A stretch of DNA of 12,627 nucleotides, taken from Isotricha intestinalis. Its lineage: Eukaryota; Ciliophora; Litostomatea; Vestibuliferida; Isotrichidae. The notes under the pieces are model-generated. The model had not been told where the DNA came from, ran no database searches, and worked only from the letters and a program-made list of their open reading frames with translations. Position 1 is the first letter of the stretch. Each line of letters begins with the position of its first letter. Shown piece by piece: positions 1 through 8,355 of the stretch. A program made the position numbers and the translations under genes. The stretch covers positions 1 through 12,627 of the forward strand of contig JAJJLU010004482.1 of NCBI GenBank assembly GCA_023807065.1, written 5' to 3'.

Positions 1-122
1 TTTTTTTCTTTTGCTTTGTAAATAATTAATATCGATAGCATGTTTGTTTAAGGTAATATTTTTTTCTTATTTAAAAATTCTAAATGAATAATATTAGAAT
101 TTAATATAAAATCAATTTTATT

Positions 123-1144
123 TTATTCAATATATTCAATAGTATAAGTACTATCAATACTATCAATATTAACTTGAACATGAATTACTCTTAAAATACT
201 TAAATCACATTCTTTTGGAATTTCAAATTTTTCATTCGCTCAAAAGATAGTATGTTTAATTAAATTACAATTTTTATTATTACTAAGTATAACTTCACCA
301 GAATGAGTAAATAAAGTTATTATTATTTTAGTCATATCTTTATCATTATTTATTTGAACTGAATATTTATCTATATCTGTTTCTTTAATTGGATTAGAAT
401 ATTTTTTTAATTGATTTACATTCTTCACAATCATTTTTATGAAGAGACAATTCATATGAACAAATATCACTTAAACATTATTTAAATAGATATATGGCTT
501 TTGATAATCTAATTTAGATAAAATTTCTTTTGATTTTTGAGGTAGAATAAATACTTCATCAATATAATATAATTTCTTTCAAGTATTTGATTCATTTTCT
601 TTTTGTTCTACAATTTCTTTTGAATAAATACAATTAGGATAATCTAAACATTGATCATAATAAACTAATATTTCTCTTTGTGATCTTTTTAAACTAAAAA
701 CATATTTTAATTCTTCATTTAATAGATTATTTTCATAAAAACCTCTCTATAATATCTGATTTCTTTTTTTTTGATTGAATCTTAAAAATATTAAAAACTA
801 AAGGTTCATTTATTAAAGTTGATTTTTCTTGATTATTTACTTTTATAATTTGTAAATTAAAGAATATAGAATCTAAATCATCATTGTGTTTCAAACAAAT
901 TTTAGTTAATTGTTCATTTAATACTTTGTAATAATATTCTTTTTCATTTATCAACCCCTTTATCATATTCAATTATTTTTTGAAGAATTTGAATAATAAA
1001 AAACTTTATTTCTCCTTAATTCTGTTTTCCTCATTGAAAGCAAAACACCTTACTATTATCAACAATATCTAAGGAAAGAGAATTACTATTTGTTGAATTT
1101 ATATTTTTGTTATTATTTGAACTGTTTTTGATGAAATAAGAAAT
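123..1144 (-). pseudogene. Multiply broken gene relic, family not recognised
   Basis: About 330 codons of protein-like sequence run right to left here, split over several frames. One frame is open from 1144 to 944 except for TGA at 1031-1033 and TAA at 1016-1018. A second is open from 972 to 733. A third runs 746-471 with one TGA at 579-581. A fourth runs 474-394. A fifth runs from about 420 to a TAA at 123-125, with one TGA at 240-242. The fifth frame then stays open to the window edge apart from one TAA at 48-50, so the relic may continue leftward. The middle part has several cysteines (DQCLDYPNC, NDCEECK). The last part alternates like beta strands (KYSVQINN, TKIIITLF), loosely recalling secreted beta-sandwich domains, which is only a guess. 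No ATG-led frame longer than about 80 codons survives and no single set of small introns joins the pieces, so decay is likelier than splicing. Confidence 0.6.
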
Positions 1145-1221
1145 TTAAAAATAAATGATTAATAAATTATAATATATGAATTATTGTCTGTTTTATTAAA
1201 AATATTATAATAAATATTCTT

Positions 1222-3280
1222 TTATTTTTTTTTATTCTTACTATCAACTTGTTGTTTACTCTGTGTTTTATTTTCAATAGTTTTAAAATGTTCTTTATTT
1301 GGATTAGGTATTTTATTTAAATTATTTGAATCAAAATTGAATTTTAATTTATTAAATAAAGGATTATTCTCTTGAGAATTTTTTCCAGGAGAAACTTTAT
1401 TTTCTCTATTACTTTTAATAGGAATTTTCAAAGGAATTTTATTATTTTTAGATTCAGGGCTTTTATATTTTTTATTGTTGTCATTTAATCCTATTTTATT
1501 AAGTAAAGGTTGATTTTGAGTAATTTGATGATTATCTTCTTCTTCCTTTTCTTCTTCATCTTCTTCTACTTCTTCTTCTTCTTCATTTTCATTTTTTTTT
1601 TCTTTTTCATCTTCAATATCATCATCTTGATCATTTAAAATAATATCTTCAACAGATTTATCATCTTCTTTATCATTATCATTATCATTATCATTATCAT
1701 TATCATTATCATTATCATTATCGTTTTCCTTATTTTTATTTTTTTCTATTTCATTTTTTTCTTTATAATTATCATCATCATTATTTCCTTTTTTATCTTT
1801 AATATTTTTTTTAACAACTTCCAAAATTTCTAAAGCTTGAATAAATCCATCTTTCATATTTTCATTATCTCTATTAAAAGTATATCCAGCATAATTAACA
1901 TCTTTTCTTTTCTTTTTTTTATCATCAGGAGGATAAAATGGTTCTTCTTCACTAAATTTATCAAAATATTTATTATCCCAATCATTTTCAATATCAGGAA
2001 TAAAAGGAGCTTTAACATTTCTAATATTGTCCCAATCAATACCTTTAAAAAAAGGATGTTTTTTAATTTCATCAACTCCATTAATTCCTAATCTACATTC
2101 ACGTGAACAAACCATTCTTTTAATTAAATTTTTGGCCTCATTACTTAAATCAGCATCATCAGGAATTTGAAAATATTGTTTCCACTTTACAATTTTTTTA
2201 CAAGTATCACTTGGTTCTTCAGAGAAGAAAGGAGGATAACCAACAACCATTTCAAAAAACATTACTCCTATGCTCCACCAATCTACTTCTTCACCATAAC
2301 CATCATTTCCAAATACTTCTGGTGCTATATAATCTGGGGTTCCTACTGTTGAAAAAGCCATTAAACGATTTTTTTTTTTTGGTTTTTTATTTTCTAAAGG
2401 AATTGAACTTTTACTTGGTTCATGATTTGTTATTTCATCCTTATTATTTAATATAGAATAATTTGTTGAATTATCTTTTATTGAAATTGGGAAAAAAGTT
2501 TTATCGGATAATTTAGATAAACCAAAATCACTTAATTGAATATGTCCTCTTTTATCTATTAATATATTATCTGGTTTTAAATCTCTATGTATACAATTTA
2601 ACTTATGAACACTATCAACAGCTAATATCATTTCAGCAGTATAAAATTTAGCTTCATCTTCGGTTAAAATATCTTTCTTCATTAATAAATTCATTAAATC
2701 ACCTCCAGGACAATAATCCATTACTAAATAAAGGAAATAATCGTCTTGGAAACTATATTTTAATTTAACAATCCAAGGATTATCAGCAGTTAAAATTTCT
2801 TTTTCGGTTCTAATATGCATTAATTGGTTTTTTGTTATCATATCTTTTTTTCTCATTTTTTTTATTGCTACGATATCTCCTGTTTCTTTTTGACGACATA
2901 CTCTTACTTCTCCAAAAGCTCCTTTTCCTATTATTGATAAAGGCTCAAATTCTCTTATTGATAATTTTTTCCTCATTTGACGCATTTGCTCTGCTTCTTG
3001 ATGAAGAAAATTTTGACGTAATTCTTCTTTTTGTTCTTCTGGAATATCTAATTCATTTAATTTTTCCTTTATTAAATCCCAATCTATATTTTTTTATATA
3101 TATTTTTTTTTCCTTTTTAAAAAATCTATTTTTCTTACCTTTTTTCTTTAATTCATATTCCTTTTTACGTAAGTTATATTTCTTTTCTATATAAGATTTC
3201 GCTATTTTTACACGATCTAGTGTTTTTGATGTTATTTTCCCCTCTTTTATATACTCTTCCAATGTTTCTGTACTTTTCAT
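1222..3280 (-). CDS. NDR/LATS-family AGC serine/threonine protein kinase, two exons
   Basis: The protein is 667 aa, from exon 1 (3280-3139) and exon 2 (3083-1222, stop TAA). Residues 1-80 form the basic helical N-terminal region that binds MOB co-activators in this family. The kinase domain begins near residue 94: glycine loop GKGAFGEV at 100-107, catalytic Lys122 in VAIKK, HRDLKPDN with the catalytic Asp at 215, and DFG at 233-235. The NDR hallmark insert between DFG and APE is present and ends in a basic stretch (about 280-287), followed by AFSTVGTPDYIAPE with the likely activation-loop phosphosite Ser292. The hydrophobic motif YAGYTF carries Thr449. NDR kinases act with MOB proteins in morphogenesis, cytokinesis and cell-cycle control. 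Oddly, about 215 acidic, Asn-Asp and Glu-rich residues follow the hydrophobic motif, whereas family members usually end close to it. The family call is firm; the exact ortholog (NDR or LATS/Cbk1-like) is not. Confidence 0.95.
1675..1722 (-). repeat. Hexanucleotide microsatellite inside the kinase tail
   Basis: Eight perfect ATTATC units lie head to tail on the plus strand, with a partial unit at 1671-1674. On the coding strand each unit reads GATAAT and encodes Asp-Asn, so the kinase tail contains a run of alternating Asn-Asp. The unit is a multiple of three, so length changes keep the frame. A Glu-rich block encoded at about 1527-1600 lies further along the same tail. Confidence 0.95.
3084..3138 (-). 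other. 55-nt spliceosomal intron in the NDR kinase gene
   Basis: The donor is GTAAGA (at 3138-3133) and the acceptor is ATATAG (ending at 3084). Removing it joins a G from exon 1 to AT of exon 2, giving a GAT codon and the sequence KKKDWDLIKEKL. This connects the MOB-binding helix to the rest of the family-typical N-terminal region and the kinase domain. Without splicing, the exon 1 frame ends at 3053 after a lysine-rich read-through. Phase 1. Confidence 0.9.
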
Positions 3281-4019
3281 TTATGAAATGATTTATTTTT
3301 TTTAAATTTTATTTAATAAATATTTGATTTTTAATATTTAATTTTTTTATAATTGTTTGTTTTAATTTTATATGATATAATTAAATTAATTCATCAATAT
3401 GAAAAAAGCCAAAAAATTTGTTCAAATAAATTTTTTTTCCTATAAATTATCACAATCATTTTTTCAACAAAAACAATTGTTCTAAAAAAATTGCAATCTA
3501 CAGTTAATATTATTCATATTTTTTCTAACAACTTTTCAATTTTGAGAACAGTTTTAATGGAGTTATTCAATTAAAAAATAATGATTTAAAGAATTCTCTG
3601 TCAAAATGAAAGAAATTTCTTTAAAGAAAAGAAATTGATAATTTTTTCATAGATGATAAAAGTATTATATTCCTGATGGTATAAATAAATTTATCTCATA
3701 ATTAAAAAAAGAATTTCAAAAACATTTATTTAATAAAAGAAAATTTATCATTAGATTTATAAATTGTTATAATTTATCAAATATTCTTTACCCTTGATTT
3801 AATTAAAATTAATGATATTTTTTTAGATTAGATTATCAATAAAAAGAAAAAAGAAATTGACATTATGAAAGAAAAGTTAAAGTTTATTAAAAAAATGATA
3901 AATCATTTTTCAATTTTTTTAATTTTTTTTATTTCAAAATAAAATATTTTTTTAATCACATTAAAATAATAATATAATATGAATTAAAGATAAAAAAATA
4001 AAAATTTTAATTTTAATGA
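3281..4019. other. Intergenic spacer with a possible plus-strand coding relic
   Basis: No intact gene is visible in these about 740 bases. On the plus strand, 3529-3606 is open for 26 codons. In another frame, 3660-3794 is open for 45 codons apart from a TAA at 3699-3701, reading protein-like stretches such as PDGINKFIS and LKKEFQKHLFNKRK before a TGA at 3795. This could be the remains of a decayed gene, but the evidence is weak. The rest is A/T-tract DNA that must contain the kinase promoter and the 3' end of the 352-aa gene. Confidence 0.35.
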
Positions 4020-5078
4020 TTAAGGAATATTTTTATCAAACAGTAATGAACAATAAATATAAGATATATAAAGTATTTTATAATGACTATAAAGTTCAAG
4101 TGCAATTTTAAAAGCCATTTCATTATATTGTTTTTTTTTAACATCTTCCATAAAATTTTTTAAAGTTACTTTCAAACCATCTTTTTTAGGCAATTGATTA
4201 TTAATTTCTCTAATAATTTCAAATTCTGCTTCATTAACAGGTAAATTTATAGGATCATCAAAACTAGTAAAAACTATTTTTTGAGTTTTCATATCAAAAT
4301 ATCTAATAATTGGTAAAAATATAAACATTTCATTTATTAAATTAAATAATTCTTCATATTCATTTATATGATTTTTATAAATTTCTTTTTCCATTAACAA
4401 TTCTTTTATTTCATTATTTGCACTTGCAATTACATATTTTAATAAATCATTATAAGATTCCATATATATAGAAAAGTTTTTTTCATTTGAAGAAAATAAA
4501 CATCCTTTTTCAAATAAATAAGTGACAGAATCTATCATTCTAAAACTATATAATTTAAAATACAAAATGATTAGTTTACAGTTTTTATATTGAAAAAGAT
4601 TATTTTCAATAATTTTTAACTCTTTTTTTGTTTCATCTAATAAAAGATAAATATCAGAAATACTCTTTAATATTTTATGATAATAATCAGTTGCTGGAAT
4701 TAATAAAGACATTAATTTTTTTGTAATTTTATTTTTATCTAAATGGATACTTGAATATAAATTTTCTATTTTATTTTTTAATTCTGCAAATTTTTTTTCT
4801 TGTTGAGCACCTTTTTCTAAAAGAGAATTAATAGATAAAAGAGTTTCATTAGAAGGTTTTATTTTAATGGATATACTTTTTTCTTCTTTATTATTTAGTA
4901 TATCTTCTATAGTAGTATTCTTCTTGATCTCTTCTTTAAATTCAGGATTTATTATTTCTATTGTAAAATCTGAATCTTTTTGAATCGTTGAATTTGCTTC
5001 TTTTATTGAATTAAATAATGATTCTTTTTTTGGAAAAATAAATGAATCTTCATTATCAAATAATAGATTTACTTCCAT
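4020..5078 (-). CDS. Uncharacterised helical protein, 352 aa
   Basis: I do not recognise this gene. It is a single open exon that starts at ATG (5078) just after an in-frame TAA and ends in TAA. The first about 75 residues alternate like beta strands (MEVNLLFDNEDSFIF, FTIEIINPEF, SISIKIKP) and could be a small ubiquitin-like domain; this is inference from pattern only. From about residue 80 to the end it looks almost wholly alpha-helical with many Leu, Ile and Phe, including a likely coiled coil near residues 80-110 and a hydrophobic stretch KLIILYFKLYSF. I see no signal peptide, catalytic motif, metal site or clear membrane segment. It contains no Trp. Unlike the other long proteins here it is not low-complexity, which argues for a folded, conserved protein. 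It stands alone, about 700 bases from each neighbour. Confidence 0.85.
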   Translation of the reverse strand: MEVNLLFDNEDSFIFPKKESLFNSIKEANSTIQKDSDFTIEIINPEFKEEIKKNTTIEDILNNKEEKSISIKIKPSNETLLSINSLLEKGAQQEKKFAELKNKIENLYSSIHLDKNKITKKLMSLLIPATDYYHKILKSISDIYLLLDETKKELKIIENNLFQYKNCKLIILYFKLYSFRMIDSVTYLFEKGCLFSSNEKNFSIYMESYNDLLKYVIASANNEIKELLMEKEIYKNHINEYEELFNLINEMFIFLPIIRYFDMKTQKIVFTSFDDPINLPVNEAEFEIIREINNQLPKKDGLKVTLKNFMEDVKKKQYNEMAFKIALELYSHYKILYISYIYCSLLFDKNIP

Positions 5079-5775
5079 AATTTTTTAATAATTAAATAAT
5101 AAAATATTTGGGAAATATTATAAAATTTTTTTGAAAACCTTTAATTAAAATTTTTTAAATTTCATAAATATATTTTATATAATAATGTATATCTTAATGA
5201 TATAATTTTTAAAATTCATATATTTTAAATTTTAATTATTCTTTTTAATCATGGTATTTTTTCTTTAAATTAAAGAATAATATTTATACTAAATTCATTT
5301 TCATAATTTTTTTCTATTTTATTTTCTTTTATTTCTTTTGTATTGACTTTATCATCATTAATCAGATAATCTAATTATTTCTTATTCTTTTTTTAGATAT
5401 TTTTAATTTTCAAATTTCTTTCTCAATTTTACTACGAAAATTGACAAATTTTTTTAGTTCATTCATATTTTCTTGATATTTATTTTCATTTTTTAAATCT
5501 CTCTATTAGAATTTATATCTTTTTAATTATATGAAGAAAAATTGCTAAATTTCATTAATAATTTTTATTTCTTTTTAATTCTAATGATTTATAATGATTT
5601 TATTTGTTATTTTATAATAACTGTTTTATTTAATTTTAATCTTATTTTTTAACATTGAAAAAACACTGATTTCTAGTTTGCTTTGATAAGATTATTTAAA
5701 AAATACTATTTATTAGGGATTTATAAAATAATAAACTATAGGAAAAGTAAAATATTTCAAATAAAGAATAAAAAA
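5079..5775. other. Intergenic spacer between the GTPase and the 352-aa gene
   Basis: No intact gene is present. A likely coding relic on the minus strand occupies 5270-5502 and is listed separately. The remaining sequence is A/T-rich with no RNA gene or long repeat that I can see. It must hold the promoter of the 352-aa gene and the 3' end of the GTPase gene. Confidence 0.5.
5270..5502 (-). pseudogene. Decayed coiled-coil-like coding fragment
   Basis: From 5502 the minus strand is open to 5371 except for a TGA at 5410-5412. It reads charged, heptad-like sequence such as KYQENMNELKKFVNFRSKIE. After a TAG at 5371-5373, a shifted frame continues to a TAA at 5270-5272 with INDDKVNTKEIKENKIEKNY. 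The composition resembles the charged coiled-coil protein at 8356-10509 more than random A/T DNA. No ATG-led intact frame remains. The parent gene is unknown. Confidence 0.4.
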
Positions 5776-7160
5776 TTATTTATCCAAATCCATATTTTCT
5801 TTTTTTTCTTTTTCCTGTTTTTGTAATTCTTTAATAAATTCCTCTTTATTAATTCCAGGAGGAACAGTAAAATATTTTAATTTTCCATCATTCCAATCAT
5901 TAATAACTAATCTAGCACATTTATCCAAATCAACAATACCACCTTTTTTATATTTACCCATTTTTTCTCCAATTAAATATAAAAATTTTTCACAACTAAT
6001 TTCTTTATTTTTCAAAATCCCAACATCTAATTTATAAACATTAATTAAATAATCTAAATTCATTTTATCAATAATTTTCCTCACAACTTCAATAGGTTCT
6101 TTTATTTCTTCAGTTCTAATAACATTAATTAAAACATAATCTTCATTTTTATTTAAAACAACTCCAGGACAATCTAATAATCTAATATTATTATCTAATA
6201 TTACTTCTTGAATTCCTTTTGTAAAACCTGGATTTGAACTTACTTTAACATTTTTACCTCTTGTTAAGGAGTTTATTAAAGAACTTTTACCAACATTTGG
6301 AAAACCAATAACACCAACATTAATATTTGTTTTTAAATTACCTTCACTTCTACAATAATTTTTTAATAAATTTAATAATTCTTCTGAACCTATTGTTCTA
6401 TTTGATTTTAATATTTTTTCTACATAATCTTTTTTTTCTTTTATGTTTTTTGTAAATAATGTTGATTGAGATAAATTTGAATTTTGAGTTTGAGTATTTG
6501 ATTTAAATAATATTGTTGCATATTCTCTTTGTAAATATTTTTGCCAATCTAAAGCATTTTGAAGTGGAATTAAATCTATTTTATTTAAAATAAATATTAT
6601 TTTTTTTTCATCTTTTCTTCTTAAAATTGAAGATTCTATTTCTTTACTTCTTGTATTTAAAGGATCTCTTGCGTCTAAAACTTCTAAAATAACATCTGAA
6701 TTTTCTATTACTTGTTCTAATATTTTCATATATTGCTTTTTACTATTATCTTTATTTATTTCGTTTAATTTTTTTATTTGAGATAATTCTTTATTTGATA
6801 TTAAATTATTGTCATTTTGATAATCATATAATTTTTCATTTGAAGTTGTTTCTAATGACATTTGATATAAATTTTGATAAACTGTTGGGTTATTTTCATG
6901 TAATTTTTTATTTAAATTATTTAAGAGTTCCATCCTAGATGATGTTTTTTGCTTTTTGTTTAAAGCATCAATTATTCTTTGTTTTTTATTTTGTAATTTT
7001 GGAACATCATAATTTTTATTAAATTTGTGTTCCGATGATGTGAAAAAATAATTTAATGCACGTTTTGTTCTTTCTTTTCTTTTTTGCTTTTTTATTTCAC
7101 GTTCTGTATCTAAATTATTTATATAAATTTATATTTTTTACTATTATTTTTTTTCCCCAT
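5776..7160 (-). CDS. Nucleolar circularly permuted GTPase, GNL3L/nucleostemin/Nug1-like
   Basis: The predicted protein is 450 aa from a 19-nt first exon (7160-7142) and exon 2 (7109-5776, stop TAA). The G motifs occur in permuted order: DARDPL at 152-157, G4 NKID at 182-185, a degenerate G5-like FKSNT near 208, G1 GFPNVGKSS at 275-283, G2-like PGFTK near 300, and G3 DCPG at 319-322. The N-terminus is short and Lys/Arg-rich, as in nucleostemin relatives, where it gives RNA binding and nucleolar targeting. The C-terminal KYFTVPPG segment matches the family end of the domain. These GTPases promote assembly and export of pre-60S ribosomal subunits. ATG 6933 is open but would drop the conserved basic N-terminus and the VPKLQNKKQRIIDAL region, so the spliced start is preferred. 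The GNL3L/Nug1 subgroup fits better than GNL2 or Lsg1, but this was not tested. Confidence 0.9.
7110..7141 (-). other. Very short intron (32 or 38 nt) in the GTPase gene
   Basis: The donor GTAAAA follows the 19-nt exon that begins ATG GGG AAA. Two acceptors six bases apart, TTTAG (ending at 7110) and ATACAG (ending at 7104), both keep the frame and give proteins differing by two residues (MGKKNNNTEREI or MGKKNNKREI). Without splicing the frame meets a TAA within this segment. Its short length is the main doubt, together with the possibility of another upstream exon. Confidence 0.7.
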
Positions 7161-7285
7161 TTTTCTGAAAAAATGATAAAAAATAAGAAAAAATTTAATT
7201 TAAATGTAAGAAATGAATAATTATTTTTTTTAATATGTTCTAATAAAATGAATGTATTTTCTTTATCTTCATCGTAATAATTCAT
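7115..7285 (-). other. 56-codon upstream ORF overlapping the GTPase start
   Basis: An ATG-led frame starts at 7285, 125 nt upstream of the proposed GTPase ATG, and runs in another frame through that start to a TAA at 7115-7117. It begins MNYYDEDKENTF and has a hydrophobic middle. No GT donor lies between its start and the GTPase ATG, so it is not an obvious extra exon. If transcribed with the GTPase it would act as an overlapping upstream ORF that lowers translation. It may equally be chance or another coding relic. Confidence 0.3.
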
Positions 7286-7289
7286 ATTT

Positions 7290-7530
7290 AAAATTATAAA
7301 AAAGAAATAAATTAAAAAAAAAAATAAAAAAAAAAATGGAATAAAAAAAAATAGTTAACAAAAAAAAATAAAACAATATAAGATTAATTTATTTAATAAA
7401 AAAAAGGTAAAAAGAACCTTAAAAAATAATAATAATAACAAATAAAAAAAATCAAAAAAAGAACCTTTAAAATTTCAAAAGAAAAATAAAAAAAAAAATA
7501 AAAATAAAAATTAAAATATAAAAAAAATTA
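7290..7530. promoter_or_regulatory. Poly(dA:dT) spacer upstream of the GTPase gene
   Basis: The plus strand here is overwhelmingly A, with runs broken by single T, G or C bases, so the minus (coding) strand is T-rich. It fills the space between the tRNA 3' end and the GTPase 5' region. The 12-bp motif AAAAAGAACCTT occurs twice, at 7409-7420 and 7456-7467. Poly(dA:dT) tracts commonly exclude nucleosomes at promoters in AT-rich eukaryotes; that role is inferred here. No gene is visible in it. Confidence 0.45.
7520..7527 (-). terminator. RNA polymerase III T-run terminator of tRNA-Leu
   Basis: Eight consecutive T residues on the minus strand begin four bases after the tRNA discriminator base, the usual position and form of a pol III terminator. 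In such A/T-rich DNA a T-run is not rare, but its spacing fits. Confidence 0.75.
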
Positions 7531-7614
7531 TGCATGCTGTGAGATTTGAACTCACGAGTACGTACGTACAAATGATCTTAAGTCACTCCCCTTAGACCGC
7601 TCGGGCAAGCATGC
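7531..7614 (-). tRNA. tRNA-Leu (anticodon UAA)
   Basis: The acceptor stem GCATGCT pairs with AGCATGC, followed by discriminator A. The D arm uses CCC/GGG. The anticodon stem AGTGA/TCATT closes the loop CTTAAGA, giving anticodon TAA for the Leu codon TTA, by far the commonest Leu codon in the genes here. A long variable arm (class II, expected for Leu) is built from GTAC repeated three times, able to pair as GTAC-loop-GTAC. The T arm is GTGAG-TTCAAAT-CTCAC. A- and B-box-like sequences are present. There is no intron, and CCA is not encoded. Confidence 0.97.
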
Positions 7615-8355
7615 AATCTTTTATTTTGAAAATATATTTATTTAAATGATTTATATTTTATCATATATATGTTTTGATTTTTTTAATTTTTATATAAATG
7701 AAAAATAACCAAAATTTAATTCAAGAAAATTTTCTATATATATAGTAAAAATAGTTTAATTGATTAAAATAAAATATCAAAACCTAGAATTAATTAATAA
7801 AAATTTAATTCATATCTATTTTTATTTTTTTAATTATTCTATATTTTTCATAATAAAATAATTTTTTATTCATATTATACTTTTAAAATATTTGTCAAAA
7901 TACCAATTTGGCTTTTTTAATCAATTATTTTTTGTTATTTTTATTTTTTAAAATTTTAAATCAAAATGAAATTTTAGATGCCTTTAATTTATATAATACG
8001 ACATTATATTCTGATAATTCACTATAATATTTTGATTTTTTTTATTGAAGTGATTTTTGAGTCCTACATAAATCATTATTTAATGATGGATATTTGAAGG
8101 AAAGTTTTTATATCTTCTTTTGTTATTATAGTAAATATTTTTAATATTGTTATATTATTGTACTGGAGTTTGTCATGTTGATGTGGATTTTGTACATATG
8201 TGTTATTAATGTTAAGATTGATTTTCTTAATCAAATTTTTTATTAAAATAATTAAAAATTTTATATTTATAATTCATTTTAACAATATTTTTAGAATATA
8301 AAAATAAATGTTTTTTGTTTTTATTATTAAATAAATTTAAATGTAAAAGAAAAAT
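7615..8355. other. Intergenic spacer between tRNA-Leu and the 717-aa gene
   Basis: No intact gene is visible. A possible plus-strand coding relic lies at 7887-8246 and is listed separately. The rest is A/T-rich, with no further tRNA or other structured RNA that I can support. Confidence 0.5.
7887..8246 (+). pseudogene. Possible decayed plus-strand coding frame
   Basis: One plus-strand frame runs 120 codons with only five stops: TAA at 8025-8027, TGA at 8046-8048 and 8058-8060, a TAA near 8136, and the final TAA at 8244-8246. The first 46 codons are completely open (for example QNEILDAFNLYNTTLYSDN). Two stretches are hydrophobic, like membrane segments (LINYFLLFLFFKIL and IIVLEFVMLMWILYICVI). 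A random frame at this base composition should hold roughly two to three times as many stops. It would be the only plus-strand gene trace of this size. The family is unknown, and chance is not excluded. Confidence 0.35.

Noticed and set aside
733..972. Independent 79-aa protein
   Set aside because: It has no ATG at its start (the first codon is TTG) and flows at both ends into other broken frames of the same relic.
123..1144. A genetic code with TGA as Trp (or Cys)
   Set aside because: All Trp codons in the kinase and GTPase are TGG, and no intact gene contains an in-frame TGA. The region also has frameshifts, which a code change would not explain.
1837..3194. Several plus-strand open frames (for example 1837-2091, 2167-2352, 2832-3194)
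   Set aside because: They lie antisense to the conserved kinase exons and their Phe/Ile/Leu-rich translations are what A-rich coding DNA gives on the opposite strand.
3053..3280. A 75-aa separate small protein at the kinase 5' end
   Set aside because: Its first 47 residues are kinase exon 1. The remainder is read-through of a GT..AG intron and continues out of frame into exon 2.
5776..6933. GTPase starting at ATG 6933 (385 aa)
   Set aside because: The frame upstream continues with family-typical basic sequence, and a splice to ATG 7160 gives a full N-terminus.
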